Assembly (NCBI RefSeq): GCF_014075995.1
Contig: NZ_CP055153.1
Span: forward strand, 2,790,001-2,854,000
Origin: Adhaeribacter radiodurans
GTDB taxonomy: Bacteria; Bacteroidota; Bacteroidia; Cytophagales; Hymenobacteraceae
DNA length: 64,000 bases
Direction: 5' to 3'
How positions within the stretch are numbered: the first letter of the stretch is position 1; each line of letters opens with the position of its first letter. Under the pieces are notes generated by a model, which searched no databases, was not told the origin of the DNA, and saw only the letters and a list, made by a program, of their open reading frames with translations. Of this stretch, positions 1 through 8,904 are shown piece by piece. The translations under genes were made by a program, and so were the position numbers.

Positions 1-1432
1 CATCCCGGTATTGTCTTTTTACAAACTGATTGGCAACATCAAAATTAGTAATTTTCATATTTTGTCCGTCCCAGAGTAGCTTTTTACGGCCAGGGTTCGT
101 GTAATCTTTGCCATCAGCGGTGGGTTGCTGGTAACTGTAGCTGCGTACAGCCAGATTTCCCATTAAAATGGTTTCTGTTAAAGGTCCTGCTATTTCAAAC
201 GGCGAACTGGTATAAGCTCCGTGCCCTTGTTTACACGCTTTCACCCATTGTTGCTGGTGTCCATCGGGCCCTCCTTCTACTAATGGCACGGTTACTTGCG
301 GTAAGTTATTTTGCATGCGCGAGGTAGGTAAAAGCGTAGGTTTTCTGCCCCACATACCGGCGCTAATTTTTCCTTTCGTACCAATAAAAATCATTCCCCC
401 ATCCCGGTCACCTAAAGGTTCATCGGGCAATAGTTCTTCGGGGCGCTTCGGTAAAATACCCCCATCCGACCAACTAAAATCTACTGCCGGCATATTACCA
501 CGGGCCGGAAATCTAAAATAAATAACCGACGAAGGAGGGCAACTATCGGTAAAATGCGCTTCTTTAAAAAAGTCGACGTACACAGAACCCACACTACACT
601 CTACCGATTCCGGATAATTTAATTTTAAGGCCCTGAACGGAACATCCATAATGTGGCAAGCCATATCACCTAAAGCACCCGTACCAAAATCCCACCAACC
701 GCGCCACCGGAAAGGCATATACGCCTCGTGGTAAGGACGAACTGGTGCCGTACCTAACCATAAATCCCAGTCAACGGTTTTGGGAACGGGCATGGCTTGG
801 GTGGGCGTAGGAATACCCTGCGGCCAAACAGGGCGGTTCGTCCAGGTATGTACGGTATGAACGTCTCCAATAAGGCCTTGCTGAATCCAGGTTTCTATGG
901 TGCGGGTATCGTTGCCGCTGCTGCCCTGGTTACCCATTTGCGTAACTACTTTATAACGCTTGGCAGCCTGGGTAAGCATACGTGCTTCGTATATATCGTG
1001 GGTAAGCGGTTTTTCTACGTAAACGTGTTTGCCTAACTGCATGGCGGCCATAGCAATTGGTGCGTGCATGTGGTCAGGGGTACTTACAATTACGGCATCA
1101 ATATCTTTTACTTCTTTTCGGGTAAGCAAGTGCCGGTAATCGTGGTAGAACCGGGCATTTGGCCATTTTAATCTTGCCTCCTGAGCTTGCCGCCCATCTA
1201 CGTCGCATAAGGCTACAATATTATCCGTACCATTATTAAAAGCTCTTTCTAAATCTACTAAACCTTTACCCCCTACTCCTACCGAGGCAATGTTTAATTT
1301 ATCGCTGGGAGCAATAAAATCAGTCCCTCCCAAAACATATCGCGGCACAATAAAAAAGCTGGCAACTGCCCTAGAACTGGTTTTCAAGAAAGTACGTCGG
1401 TTTGAAATTGTAAAATCGGATGCAGCAGTCAT
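1..1432 (-). CDS. Gfo/Idh/MocA family oxidoreductase, Tat-exported (3' end cut off by window)
   Basis: Reading the minus strand from the ATG at 1432 gives an open frame to the window edge (about 477 residues, C-terminus missing). It starts with a twin-arginine signal (SNRRTFLKTSS near residue 9) and a hydrophobic stretch, so export is likely. A Rossmann domain follows, with IASVGVGGKG, the STPDHMHAP strand-end motif and the family catalytic EKPL lysine. The second half (MPFRWRGWWDFGTGALGD) fits the bacterial-type C-terminal domain of long Gfo/Idh/MocA proteins from Bacteroidota and Planctomycetes. Members oxidise or reduce sugars and sugar derivatives with NAD(P); the substrate cannot be read here. 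It is divergent from the related gene at 1841. Confidence 0.85.
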   Translation of the reverse strand, partial: MTAASDFTISNRRTFLKTSSRAVASFFIVPRYVLGGTDFIAPSDKLNIASVGVGGKGLVDLERAFNNGTDNIVALCDVDGRQAQEARLKWPNARFYHDYRHLLTRKEVKDIDAVIVSTPDHMHAPIAMAAMQLGKHVYVEKPLTHDIYEARMLTQAAKRYKVVTQMGNQGSSGNDTRTIETWIQQGLIGDVHTVHTWTNRPVWPQGIPTPTQAMPVPKTVDWDLWLGTAPVRPYHEAYMPFRWRGWWDFGTGALGDMACHIMDVPFRALKLNYPESVECSVGSVYVDFFKEAHFTDSCPPSSVIYFRFPARGNMPAVDFSWSDGGILPKRPEELLPDEPLGDRDGGMIFIGTKGKISAGMWGRKPTLLPTSRMQNNLPQVTVPLVEGGPDGHQQQWVKACKQGHGAYTSSPFEIAGPLTETILMGNLAVRSYSYQQPTADGKDYTNPGRKKLLWDGQNMKITNFDVANQFVKRQYRD

Positions 1433-1840
1433 AAAAGTAATTGGCTTTAAGCTTAGAGATGGATTTAGATAAACAAGCATTAATTTACACTTATTTACTT
1501 ACATACCAGTAGAGTTTACTTACTAAATACGACTTCAATCTGGTAAGTGAAATAGGAAAATGCATTATTAACTAAAAAAGTAAATTTTTCTGAATACCCG
1601 GGCTAAAAACAAACCTGACCCTAACACCATTTTAATTTGAGTTGCCAGGTATTCCTGCTTCTTCAAGCTTACAGGTCTATTTATTTCTATTTCTTTCTTA
1701 TTTTCTGAATGCAGATAAAGTAAGAATATTCTTATTTTGATTCTGAATATATTCTTATATTGGAAAAGCAAAGCTTGTATCTGTTCTAATCGGATTGGCT
1801 TTAAGGTAGTGTTCAGATTTTTTAAATAATCTTTTCAACC
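1433..1840. promoter_or_regulatory. Divergent intergenic region between two exported oxidoreductase genes
   Basis: This 408-base AT-rich stretch separates two genes read outward, so it should hold both promoters. The sequence TATATTGG at 1756-1763 is one base from the Bacteroidota -7 consensus TAnnTTTG and faces the right-hand gene, but its spacing to the nearest TTTG (1736-1739) is short, so it is only a weak candidate. I see no convincing gene or hairpin here. Confidence 0.4.
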
Positions 1841-3259
1841 ATGTCAACTTCTTCTCGTCGAAAATTTATGCAACAATTAGGAGCCTCTGGTCTTTTACTA
1901 GCAGGTGGTTCTGTGCAGGCCTTAACCGAATCGCCGGAAACTATTGAGCAGCGAATTTTAGCCGTCGAAAAAAAGATTTCGGCAAATGACCGCATCCGGA
2001 TTGCCTGCATTGGCATGGGCATTATGGGATATAACGATGTTCGTTCGGCGCTACAAGTACCAGGCGTGGAACTGGTTGCTGCCTGTGATTTATATACCGG
2101 CCGTTTAGAACGGGCAAAAGAATTATACGGAGCTAACCTAATTACTACCCGTGATTACCGCGAAATACTGGAACGTAGCGATATTGATGCCGTGATTATT
2201 GCCCCCAGCGATAATTGGCACGCCCGCATGACCATTGATGCCTTAAACAAAGGAAAAGCGGTGTACTGCGAAAAACCCATGGTGCAAAAAATTAGCGAGG
2301 GATTACCGGTAATTGAAGCGCAACGCAAGACAGGTAAACCATTGCAGGTGGGCAGCCAATGGGTAAGTGGTTTATCGGTGCAAAAAGGCCGGGAATTTTA
2401 CAAAGCCGGCGAAATTGGGCAGCTTAACTTAATAGAAGCATCCACCGATCGTCAAAGCGCCTTGGGTGCCTGGCAATATACCATGCCTTTAGATGCCTCA
2501 CCGGAAACAATTGACTGGGACCGTTACATTGCCGGAATGGGTAAAATACCATACGACCCGAAAAAGTTTTTCTGGTGGCGGAATTATCGCGATTTTGGTA
2601 CCGGCATGGCTGGCGATTTATTTGTGCATTTGTTATCTACCATTCATACCGTACTCGATTCAAAAGGACCCACCAAAATATTTTCGACCGGAAATTTAAA
2701 TTACTGGAAAGATGGCCGCGATGTACCCGATGTAATGACGGCCGTAATGGAATATCCGCAAACTGCCGAGCACCCGGCTTTTGAAGTAATGTTGCGGGTC
2801 AATTTTGTAAGCGGCATGGGTGAGGCAGGTACTTCCCGGTTTGTGGGCAGCGAAGGAGTTATGGAAATTGGAGGAAATTCGGTAACCGTGCGCCATAATA
2901 AAATGACAAAAGCACCCGGCATTGGTGGTTGGGATGCTTTGAACACCTATCCGCAAGCGATGCAGGAAAAAATACGGCACCAGTATAATCAGAAATACTC
3001 ACCCGAGGACCAGAGCCCAGGACTTAAAACTTCTTTTGTGTATCAAACTCCTGGTGGTAACGACATGCATTTAGCCCATGTTACTAACTTTTTTGAAGCC
3101 GTGCGCAACGGTAAAAAAATTGTAGAAGATGCTGAGTTTGGATTTCGGGCTGCTGCTCCTAGTTTAGCCTGCAACGATAGCTATTTTGAAAAAAAGATTA
3201 TCAACTGGGACCCCGTAAACATGAAAGTGGTGAAAGAAGGTAAAAAGTCAAAAACGTAA
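1841..3259 (+). CDS. Gfo/Idh/MocA family oxidoreductase, Tat-exported
   Basis: A 472-residue protein. The N-terminus has a twin-arginine motif (SSRRKFMQQLG, residues 4-14) and a short hydrophobic segment ending near VQA, so it is probably sent to the periplasm by Tat. The nucleotide-binding domain shows IACIGMGIMGYN, IIAPSDNWHA and the catalytic-lysine motif YCEKPM. The C-terminal half contains FFWWRNYRDFGTGMAGD, which matches the same long subfamily as the divergent gene at 1-1432. The family acts on sugars, glycosides or cyclitols; exported members have been linked to 3-keto-glycoside chemistry. The DUF2071 gene follows 30 bases later, so the two may share a transcript. Confidence 0.87.
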   Translation: MSTSSRRKFMQQLGASGLLLAGGSVQALTESPETIEQRILAVEKKISANDRIRIACIGMGIMGYNDVRSALQVPGVELVAACDLYTGRLERAKELYGANLITTRDYREILERSDIDAVIIAPSDNWHARMTIDALNKGKAVYCEKPMVQKISEGLPVIEAQRKTGKPLQVGSQWVSGLSVQKGREFYKAGEIGQLNLIEASTDRQSALGAWQYTMPLDASPETIDWDRYIAGMGKIPYDPKKFFWWRNYRDFGTGMAGDLFVHLLSTIHTVLDSKGPTKIFSTGNLNYWKDGRDVPDVMTAVMEYPQTAEHPAFEVMLRVNFVSGMGEAGTSRFVGSEGVMEIGGNSVTVRHNKMTKAPGIGGWDALNTYPQAMQEKIRHQYNQKYSPEDQSPGLKTSFVYQTPGGNDMHLAHVTNFFEAVRNGKKIVEDAEFGFRAAAPSLACNDSYFEKKIINWDPVNMKVVKEGKKSKT

Positions 3260-3289
3260 TTTTATTTTTCTAATTCGTAAAAAACAAAC

Positions 3290-4009
3290 ATGAGTTTTCT
3301 AAAAGCTGAATGGCGTAAGTTAGCTTTTATCAACTACGAAATACAGCCCGACCTTTTAGAAGCGTTTTTGCCTTATGGTACCGAATTAGATTTTTATGAT
3401 GAGAAATGCTACATAAGTCTGGTTGGGTTTCGGTTTCTAAATACCCGGTTACTGGGAGTTAAAATACCTTTTCACATAAATTTTGAAGAAGTAAATCTGA
3501 GGTTTTATGTAAAAAGATGGAAGAATAATGCCTGGCACCGGGGAGTTGTTTTTATAAAGGAAATTGTACCTAAACCAGCCATTACTTTTGTGGCCAATAA
3601 TTTTTACAACGAAAAGTATGAAACATTGTCCATGCAACACCAATGGCTCGAAGATGAAAATTCAAGAGAAGTAGAATACCGGTGGAAGAAAAATAAAAAG
3701 TGGCAATACCTTAAAGTAAAAGCTGAAAAAGCAGCTACGCCCATTGTTACTGGAAGCGAAGCGGAATATATAACCGAACATTATTGGGGCTATGCCAAAG
3801 TAAACAATCAATGCAGCAATGAATATGAAGTGAAACACCCAAAATGGCTACAATACCACATTCTGGATTATGACTTAGCAGTAGATTTTACTTTGAATTA
3901 CGGACCGATATTTAAGTTTTTGAATAACTGTTCACCTACTTCTGTATTATTAGCTGAAGGCTCAGAAGTATCAATCGAAAATAAAGCAATATTAAAATCT
4001 AGTTCATAA
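3290..4009 (+). CDS. YqjF/DUF2071 family protein
   Basis: A 239-residue soluble protein without signal peptide or membrane segment. The opening WRKLAFINYEIQPDLL, then LPYGTELDF and YISLVGFRF, followed by VNLRFYVK, are characteristic of the DUF2071 (YqjF-like) family, and the length is usual. Biochemical function is unknown. It begins 30 bases after the oxidoreductase, which suggests co-transcription, although the family is found in many contexts. No catalytic motif is recognised. Confidence 0.8.
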   Translation: MSFLKAEWRKLAFINYEIQPDLLEAFLPYGTELDFYDEKCYISLVGFRFLNTRLLGVKIPFHINFEEVNLRFYVKRWKNNAWHRGVVFIKEIVPKPAITFVANNFYNEKYETLSMQHQWLEDENSREVEYRWKKNKKWQYLKVKAEKAATPIVTGSEAEYITEHYWGYAKVNNQCSNEYEVKHPKWLQYHILDYDLAVDFTLNYGPIFKFLNNCSPTSVLLAEGSEVSIENKAILKSSS

Positions 4010-4228
4010 GTCAAACTAAATTAATCTGTACAAACTTTTCTGAATGTATCTGATTATAATACTTTTAACTATTACAATTTTCTTTTTAATAAAATTACAA
4101 TTAAATAAAGCTAGTTGAATGAAATTTACCTAACCTAATTATCTTAAATAAAATTTATTACCTACAATATGGCTTTGTTTTTATCTTATTCATTACTACT
4201 TATTACTTACAATTACGCCTACTAACTT

Positions 4229-5143
4229 ATGAAAACTTCCCGCAGAACATTTATTAAAACCAGTGCGGTAGCATTAGCTGGCTCGGCTCTTTGGAGCAAG
4301 CAGCTTTTTGCCGCTAAAAACCCAAAAGAAATCGTTGGTGTTCAACTTTATTCGGTGCGCGACGAGATGAAAGCCAACCCGCTGGATACGTTGCAAAAAG
4401 TTGCTAAAATGGGGTACAAAAACGTAGAGCACGCGGGTTATAGTAATGGTAAATTTTATGGCTACGAGGCATCTGAATTTAAGAAAATTCTGAATGATTT
4501 AGGCCTGAAAATGCCGAGCGGACACTCTGTTTTGGGAAAGCAACATTACGATGCTGATAAAAAGGACTTCACGGATGAATGGAAAAAAACCGTAGATGAT
4601 TCAATTACAGTAGGTCAGAAATACGTGATTAGCCCTTCGATGGATGAGAGTTTACGGGAAGATGCAGATGGCTTAATGCGCTTTTTAGATGTATTTAACC
4701 AATGCGGGGAACTCTGCAAAAAAGCCGGCGTTAAATTTGGCTATCACAACCACGATTTTGAGTTTACAACCAAGCTGAATAATAAAACAATGTTCGATAT
4801 TATTATGGAAAACACCGACTCAAAACTGGTGGCCCAACAGCTGGACATAGGCAATATGTATGGTGCGGGCGGACGGGCATTGGATATCATGAAAAAGTAT
4901 CCGGGAAGGTTTGAATCGATGCACGTGAAAGATGAAATTAAAAGTGAGAAAGGTGAAATGGGTGGTTACGAAAGTACTATTTTAACCATGGGCGTGATAC
5001 CCGTTAGGGAAATAATGGAACTAGGCCGGAAAATGGGCGGCACTACTCAGTTTATCATCGAACAAGAATCCTATCAAGGTAAAGAGCCATTAGTATGTAT
5101 AAGCGAAGACTTAGCCATGGTGAAAAAATGGGGTTTCAAATAA
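4229..5143 (+). CDS. Sugar phosphate isomerase/epimerase family protein, Tat-exported
   Basis: A 304-residue xylose isomerase-like TIM-barrel protein. The N-terminus carries a clear Tat signal (KTSRRTFIKTSAVALAGSA). Family features are VGVQLYSVRDEM at the first strand, GYHNHDFEF in the middle (metal-site region), QQLDIGNMYGAG, MHVKDE and the late IIEQESYQG glutamate. Cytoplasmic relatives isomerise or epimerise sugars or keto-sugars; exported relatives are common beside exported Gfo/Idh/MocA proteins, as here. The substrate is unknown. A strong terminator follows directly, so this gene ends the plus-strand group beginning at 1841, although a 219-base gap precedes it and it may have its own promoter. 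Confidence 0.85.
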   Translation: MKTSRRTFIKTSAVALAGSALWSKQLFAAKNPKEIVGVQLYSVRDEMKANPLDTLQKVAKMGYKNVEHAGYSNGKFYGYEASEFKKILNDLGLKMPSGHSVLGKQHYDADKKDFTDEWKKTVDDSITVGQKYVISPSMDESLREDADGLMRFLDVFNQCGELCKKAGVKFGYHNHDFEFTTKLNNKTMFDIIMENTDSKLVAQQLDIGNMYGAGGRALDIMKKYPGRFESMHVKDEIKSEKGEMGGYESTILTMGVIPVREIMELGRKMGGTTQFIIEQESYQGKEPLVCISEDLAMVKKWGFK

Positions 5144-5161
5144 GAGTAAAAAGTTAAAATT

Positions 5162-5202
5162 AAAAAAGCCTTTCTCCCCTAAGAGGAAGGCTTTTTTATT
5201 TT
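5162..5202 (+). terminator. Intrinsic terminator after the isomerase gene
   Basis: Arms 5162-5175 and 5184-5197 pair over 14 positions with one G-T wobble around an 8-base loop. The distal arm ends in six T residues. The A-rich 5' flank would also let it act in the opposite direction. Confidence 0.85.
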
Positions 5203-5271
5203 CGATCTAATTTATTTTTAGAGTATTTAATGCAAGTTTTACATACTACATTCCATAATAATATCTAATAG

Positions 5272-5620
5272 TAAAAAGAACCTTATAGAGTTCAAGTACC
5301 ACAAATTTTCAAAACAGGATTGTTGGGGAATAGAAGTTTAAAACAGTTTTTTCTACTTACTCCCGTCTTCCTGGAAGTATTTAACCGATTTAGAATGACT
5401 GCCGCAGATTAGTCTAGAAAGTTATAGTAGTTAATCTCTTTTACTACCAATAATCTGTTCTTCTTTTCTGCCGGTTAGATCCTTCCAGGATGACAAAAGA
5501 GGAAGAAGTATGTATTACTTAATTACAGCTCAGGCAGGTTTTCGACATTCCTGTTTTCAATACCCATCAGGTTGGCTTCTTTTTAATCTACTCTTATGAT
5601 AATTAGTACATACTGGCTGT
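5272..5620. repeat. Dispersed fold-back intergenic repeat, copy A
   Basis: This stretch aligns over its length with 31136-31463 (copy B) and 34913-35262 (copy C). An 18-base block, TTCTTTTCTGCCGGTTAG, is identical in all three copies (here 5461-5478), as is a 17-base block starting AATAGAAGTTT (here 5329-5345). The element is also an imperfect inverted repeat: the sequence near AAAACAGGATTG (about 5311) recurs inverted near 5541-5559, and an inner pair occurs around CCTGGAAG (5370s) and its inverse (5480s). No reading frame is shared by the copies, so it looks non-coding. It could be a MITE-like element or a structured RNA; no transposase is nearby. Confidence 0.75.
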
Positions 5621-5711
5621 TAATAAATATTTAGGTAAACAGAAGTTTTATTCCGCATTGATAAGGATCAAAAGTAACCAAAAACTTTTTAAACCTTCTC
5701 TAAAGTACCTT

Positions 5712-6281
5712 TCAGGTGCGTGATATTTGTAGTTTATCCGTAATCCAAAGAATAAATATAGCTTCCGCAACCAATGTAAACGGAATCACAGATAAATTTT
5801 TAAAGAAAAGTAAAATTGTCCATTCCGAGGAGGTAGTCATTAAAATACCTTTATTTTTGAGGGATAGCAAAAGGCAAGTTTTATAAGCTAGGTGCTCTAT
5901 TAATAAATTTATTAGAAAAGCTATCAGCAAAAAGCAGGCAAAGTTAAGCAGTATGGCTACCCATTGCTTTTTTATTCTTCGCTTTGCTGCTACCAATAGT
6001 TGTCGTCGGTTAGCTTTCTGCGTTAAAAATAGCTTAATTCTGACCAGCCCTTTTTTTAAACTGGCGAACCCAAGCACGTAGACAAAAAGTAAAATACGCG
6101 CCGATTAAATAATTACTTCTAAAGCAATATTTAACCACAAAGGTATTTGACCAAAGCCACCTAATTGAATTACTCGGCCAAAGGCCGCTACCAAGCCAAG
6201 TGCTAATGTTAAATTAAAGTGCTTTTTTACAAAATAAAGTAATCGACTAGCCAGGTAGCTTCAGAAGTCAGATTATATCAT
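5712..6281 (-). pseudogene. Decayed multi-pass membrane protein gene
   Basis: The minus strand has one open piece from 6077 to 5712 (121 residues) with two hydrophobic segments (WVAILLNFACFLLIAFLI and a C-terminal IPFTLVAEAIFILWI). The same frame continues upstream with membrane-like sequence (NLTLALGLVAAFG, then QIPLWLNIALEVII) and is broken by TAA at 6107-6105. Further stops lie at 6263-6261 and 6275-6273, just after an in-frame ATG at 6281. In-frame, composition-compatible protein sequence on both sides of the stops points to a longer integral membrane protein damaged by nonsense changes. The family is not recognised. The 121-residue remainder could still be expressed. Confidence 0.55.
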
Positions 6282-6612
6282 TTCATGTCCTTAATTATTA
6301 AAGTTCAAAAACTTTTATAATCAGGTTAATATACAGGGAAGCTGTTTAGCATTTAAAAAAGTAAAAAATTTTGCCTTAGGTGGTGTCCTCGTCACGTCAC
6401 TTTGAAGGAGCTGACAACAAATTAATTGAGGCGAAAATTAACTGGTAATGGAAAAACTACTATAATGCGAAAAAGCTTCAGAAAAAATTTACTAAATTTT
6501 AACTATGTTGAAAATAGATTCAGCTACTTAACCTTTATAACGCTTCCTTGAAAATAAGATTTGATTTATTGTTTTTGAAAAGAGGTAATAAATTCATTTA
6601 ATCAAAATGAAG
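6282..6612. other. Intergenic, nothing recognised
   Basis: An AT-rich gap between the decayed membrane gene and the methionine aminopeptidase gene, both on the minus strand. No plausible reading frame, hairpin terminator or shared repeat was seen. Confidence 0.4.
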
Positions 6613-7380
6613 TTAATTTTCCCAAATCTGATTCATTTCTGTTAACACAATGGGTGTACTATCGGTAATAATAATGGTATGTTCGTGCTGTGCCACAAAA
6701 CCGCCTTTATTGCCTATCAAAGTCCATCCATCTTTTTGGGTAAGCGCTTTGGTAGAAGCGGTTGAAATAAACGTTTCTACGGCTACAACCGAATTTTTCT
6801 TAAACCTGGTTAAGTTAAATTTGTCCCGATAATTAGCTATTTCGTGGGGTTCTTCGTGTAAACTGCGGCCAATACCATGGCCCGTTAAATTCTGAATAAC
6901 TTTATAGCCCGCTTTTTTCGCTTCAGTTTCTATTAAATAGCCAATATCAGAAATACGAACTCCACCTTTTATGTTAAAAATGGCTTTCCGTAATATTTGT
7001 TTAGAAGCTTCTATTAAAGGTTGATGCTGATGAATGTCTTCGCCTAAAACAAATGAGCCACCATTATCCGCCCAATAACCATTTAGCTCCGCCGACACAT
7101 CAATATTAATTAAATCGCCTTCTTTTACTATTTTCTGAACAGAGGGTATTCCGTGCGCAATTTCGTTGTTCAGGCTAATACAAGTCCAACCCGGAAAATT
7201 ATAAGTCAGCCGCGGAGCCGATTTCGCACCTAAGTCGTTTAATACCTGACCGCCAAATTCATCAATTTCCAGAGTAGTCATCCCTGGCCGCACGTAATTC
7301 CTCATTTCTTTTAACGTATACGCTACCGCTGCGCTGGCATTTTGCATCCCTATTAAATCGGCTTCTTTGGAGATGGACAT
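6613..7380 (-). CDS. map: Type I methionine aminopeptidase
   Basis: A 255-residue cytosolic metalloprotease that removes the initiator methionine from new proteins. All metal ligands of the pita-bread fold can be placed: D94 (NIDVSAELNG), D105 (YWADNGGSF), H168 (LTGHGIGRSLHEEP), E202 (VAVETF) and E233 (QHEHTI). H76 (EIAHGIP) is the conserved substrate-side histidine. Length is normal for a bare catalytic domain, without the N-terminal zinc-finger extension. It stands alone rather than in the ribosomal-protein/secY context usual for the housekeeping copy, so it may be a second paralogue. The ATG at 7380 is the first start that fits the domain. Confidence 0.93.
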   Translation of the reverse strand: MSISKEADLIGMQNASAAVAYTLKEMRNYVRPGMTTLEIDEFGGQVLNDLGAKSAPRLTYNFPGWTCISLNNEIAHGIPSVQKIVKEGDLINIDVSAELNGYWADNGGSFVLGEDIHQHQPLIEASKQILRKAIFNIKGGVRISDIGYLIETEAKKAGYKVIQNLTGHGIGRSLHEEPHEIANYRDKFNLTRFKKNSVVAVETFISTASTKALTQKDGWTLIGNKGGFVAQHEHTIIITDSTPIVLTEMNQIWEN

Positions 7381-7512
7381 ATATTTAATTAATTAGGTGA
7401 AAAACTAGAATAATTATATAAGTAGTTTACTCATCTTTTCAGATTTAAAAGATGAATACACTTGTAACTTTAATTTAAAGAAACGAATTACTTTACATAA
7501 TATTAGCAATAA

Positions 7513-8577
7513 TTATCTACTAAAAGGGAGAGTCCGTTTTTCGGCGCTGCTTTGCCGGGCCAGTTCAATAATCCGGATAGTTTGGCGGGCTTGTTCGGGC
7601 GTTACGGCTAGTTCAGTTTCTCCGCATAGAACCTGGTAAACATTCACGTAAAATTCGCGGTAATCACCGGGTTCACTTTCTATTTTACCCATTAAGTGCT
7701 GGCCTTGGTACTCGGTGTTAATAGTTCCCCAATTTGCCTCCGGTTCTTTTCCCCAATTGGGTGTATGGAGCGGGTGCAAACCTTCCTTTAAAGCAGCTTC
7801 CTGCACATCCAGGCCGTACTTAATGTACGTTCCATTTTCGCCGTGTAGTACGTGAACCGGGCCTAATTGGCGCACCAGCATACCAGCTTTTAAGGTAACC
7901 TTTAACTGCGGATAATCTAAAACAATGGTAAAATTATCAATGGTTTTTCCGTTAGTGCGTTGTATGCGTTCATCGGCAGTAATGGCTTCGGGTAAACCAA
8001 ACAAACACTGGGCTTCGTCGATTAAGTGGGCACCTAAATCATACAAAATACCGGAACCAGGAGTATCTTCTTCGCGCCAGGCACCGGCTCGTAAAAAAGG
8101 CCGGTAACGGTCGAAGTGAACTTCTAATTCTATTATTCGCCCCAACATTTGGTTTTCTATTATCTTCCGGAGAGTTTTGGCATTGCTGTCCCAACGGCGG
8201 TTATGGTGAACCGTTAATACCCGATTTTGCCGCGCCGCTAAATCAATTAATTTATCTGCTTCCTCTGCCGTTATGGTAAAAGGTTTATCCACCACCACGT
8301 GCTTACCCGCCAGAAGTGCTTTTTCGGCCAATGAATAATGAGAACTGTTGGGAGTAGCAATTACTACTAACTCTATTTCCTGATCCGAAATAATAGCTTC
8401 CGAATCCGGAACAATTACCGCATCGGGGTAACGCGCTTGAGCCAGTTGAATATTGTCGGGTTTGGTTTCCCTGATTTTGGTTAGTTGAAGTCCGGGCACG
8501 GCCGTAATAACCGGCGCATGAAAAACCTGGCCGGCCATACCGTAACCAATTAAACCAACTTTAATATTTTTAGGCAT
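7513..8577 (-). CDS. Cytoplasmic Gfo/Idh/MocA oxidoreductase, IolW/YdgJ-like
   Basis: A 354-residue protein without a signal peptide, so unlike the exported relatives at 1-3259 it should act in the cytoplasm. It begins with a dinucleotide-binding site (KVGLIGYGMAGQVFHAP), then VVIATPNSSHY and the catalytic motif VVDKPFTITAEEAD. HHNRRWDSNAKTLR and DLGAHLIDEAQCLFG are typical of the NADP-dependent scyllo-inositol dehydrogenase-like branch (IolW, YdgJ, YvaA). Likely role: reversible NAD(P)-dependent oxidation of a cyclitol or sugar. It precedes map on the same strand with a 132-base gap, too loose to claim an operon. Confidence 0.87.
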   Translation of the reverse strand: MPKNIKVGLIGYGMAGQVFHAPVITAVPGLQLTKIRETKPDNIQLAQARYPDAVIVPDSEAIISDQEIELVVIATPNSSHYSLAEKALLAGKHVVVDKPFTITAEEADKLIDLAARQNRVLTVHHNRRWDSNAKTLRKIIENQMLGRIIELEVHFDRYRPFLRAGAWREEDTPGSGILYDLGAHLIDEAQCLFGLPEAITADERIQRTNGKTIDNFTIVLDYPQLKVTLKAGMLVRQLGPVHVLHGENGTYIKYGLDVQEAALKEGLHPLHTPNWGKEPEANWGTINTEYQGQHLMGKIESEPGDYREFYVNVYQVLCGETELAVTPEQARQTIRIIELARQSSAEKRTLPFSR

Positions 8578-8904
8578 ATAGATAGGTGAAATGTATAAAA
8601 TAAATTAATGAAGGATGCGAGCAAAACTACTAACTAAAATTTAAATTTAACCAGGAAAATTGCTTCGTTTAAAGTAAATTAAATACAGCTATTTAATTAA
8701 GATTATCCCGACGATTAAACCTTTCTTCTCCTTGGCAAGCTGGTTAAATTTACTAAATTAGGAGCGATTCAAATGAACCCTATTCTAATTTAAAAATTCA
8801 CTTTAAATATTAATACAGTTTAATTAAGAAGAAAAATCTAAATTGTGACTTTTATCAACATTACATAAGAACCTGTATTTGACACACCTTTACCTGTAAC
8901 AAAA
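8578..8904. promoter_or_regulatory. Divergent intergenic region
   Basis: An AT-rich 327-base gap between outward-facing genes that must contain at least the promoter of the acyltransferase gene. No exact TAnnTTTG box, operator-like palindrome or RNA structure was recognised. Confidence 0.35.

Noticed and set aside
1568-1771. A 67-codon open frame in the first divergent intergenic region
   Set aside because: AT-rich and lysine/isoleucine/phenylalanine-heavy translation without motifs, and it overlaps the expected promoter region.
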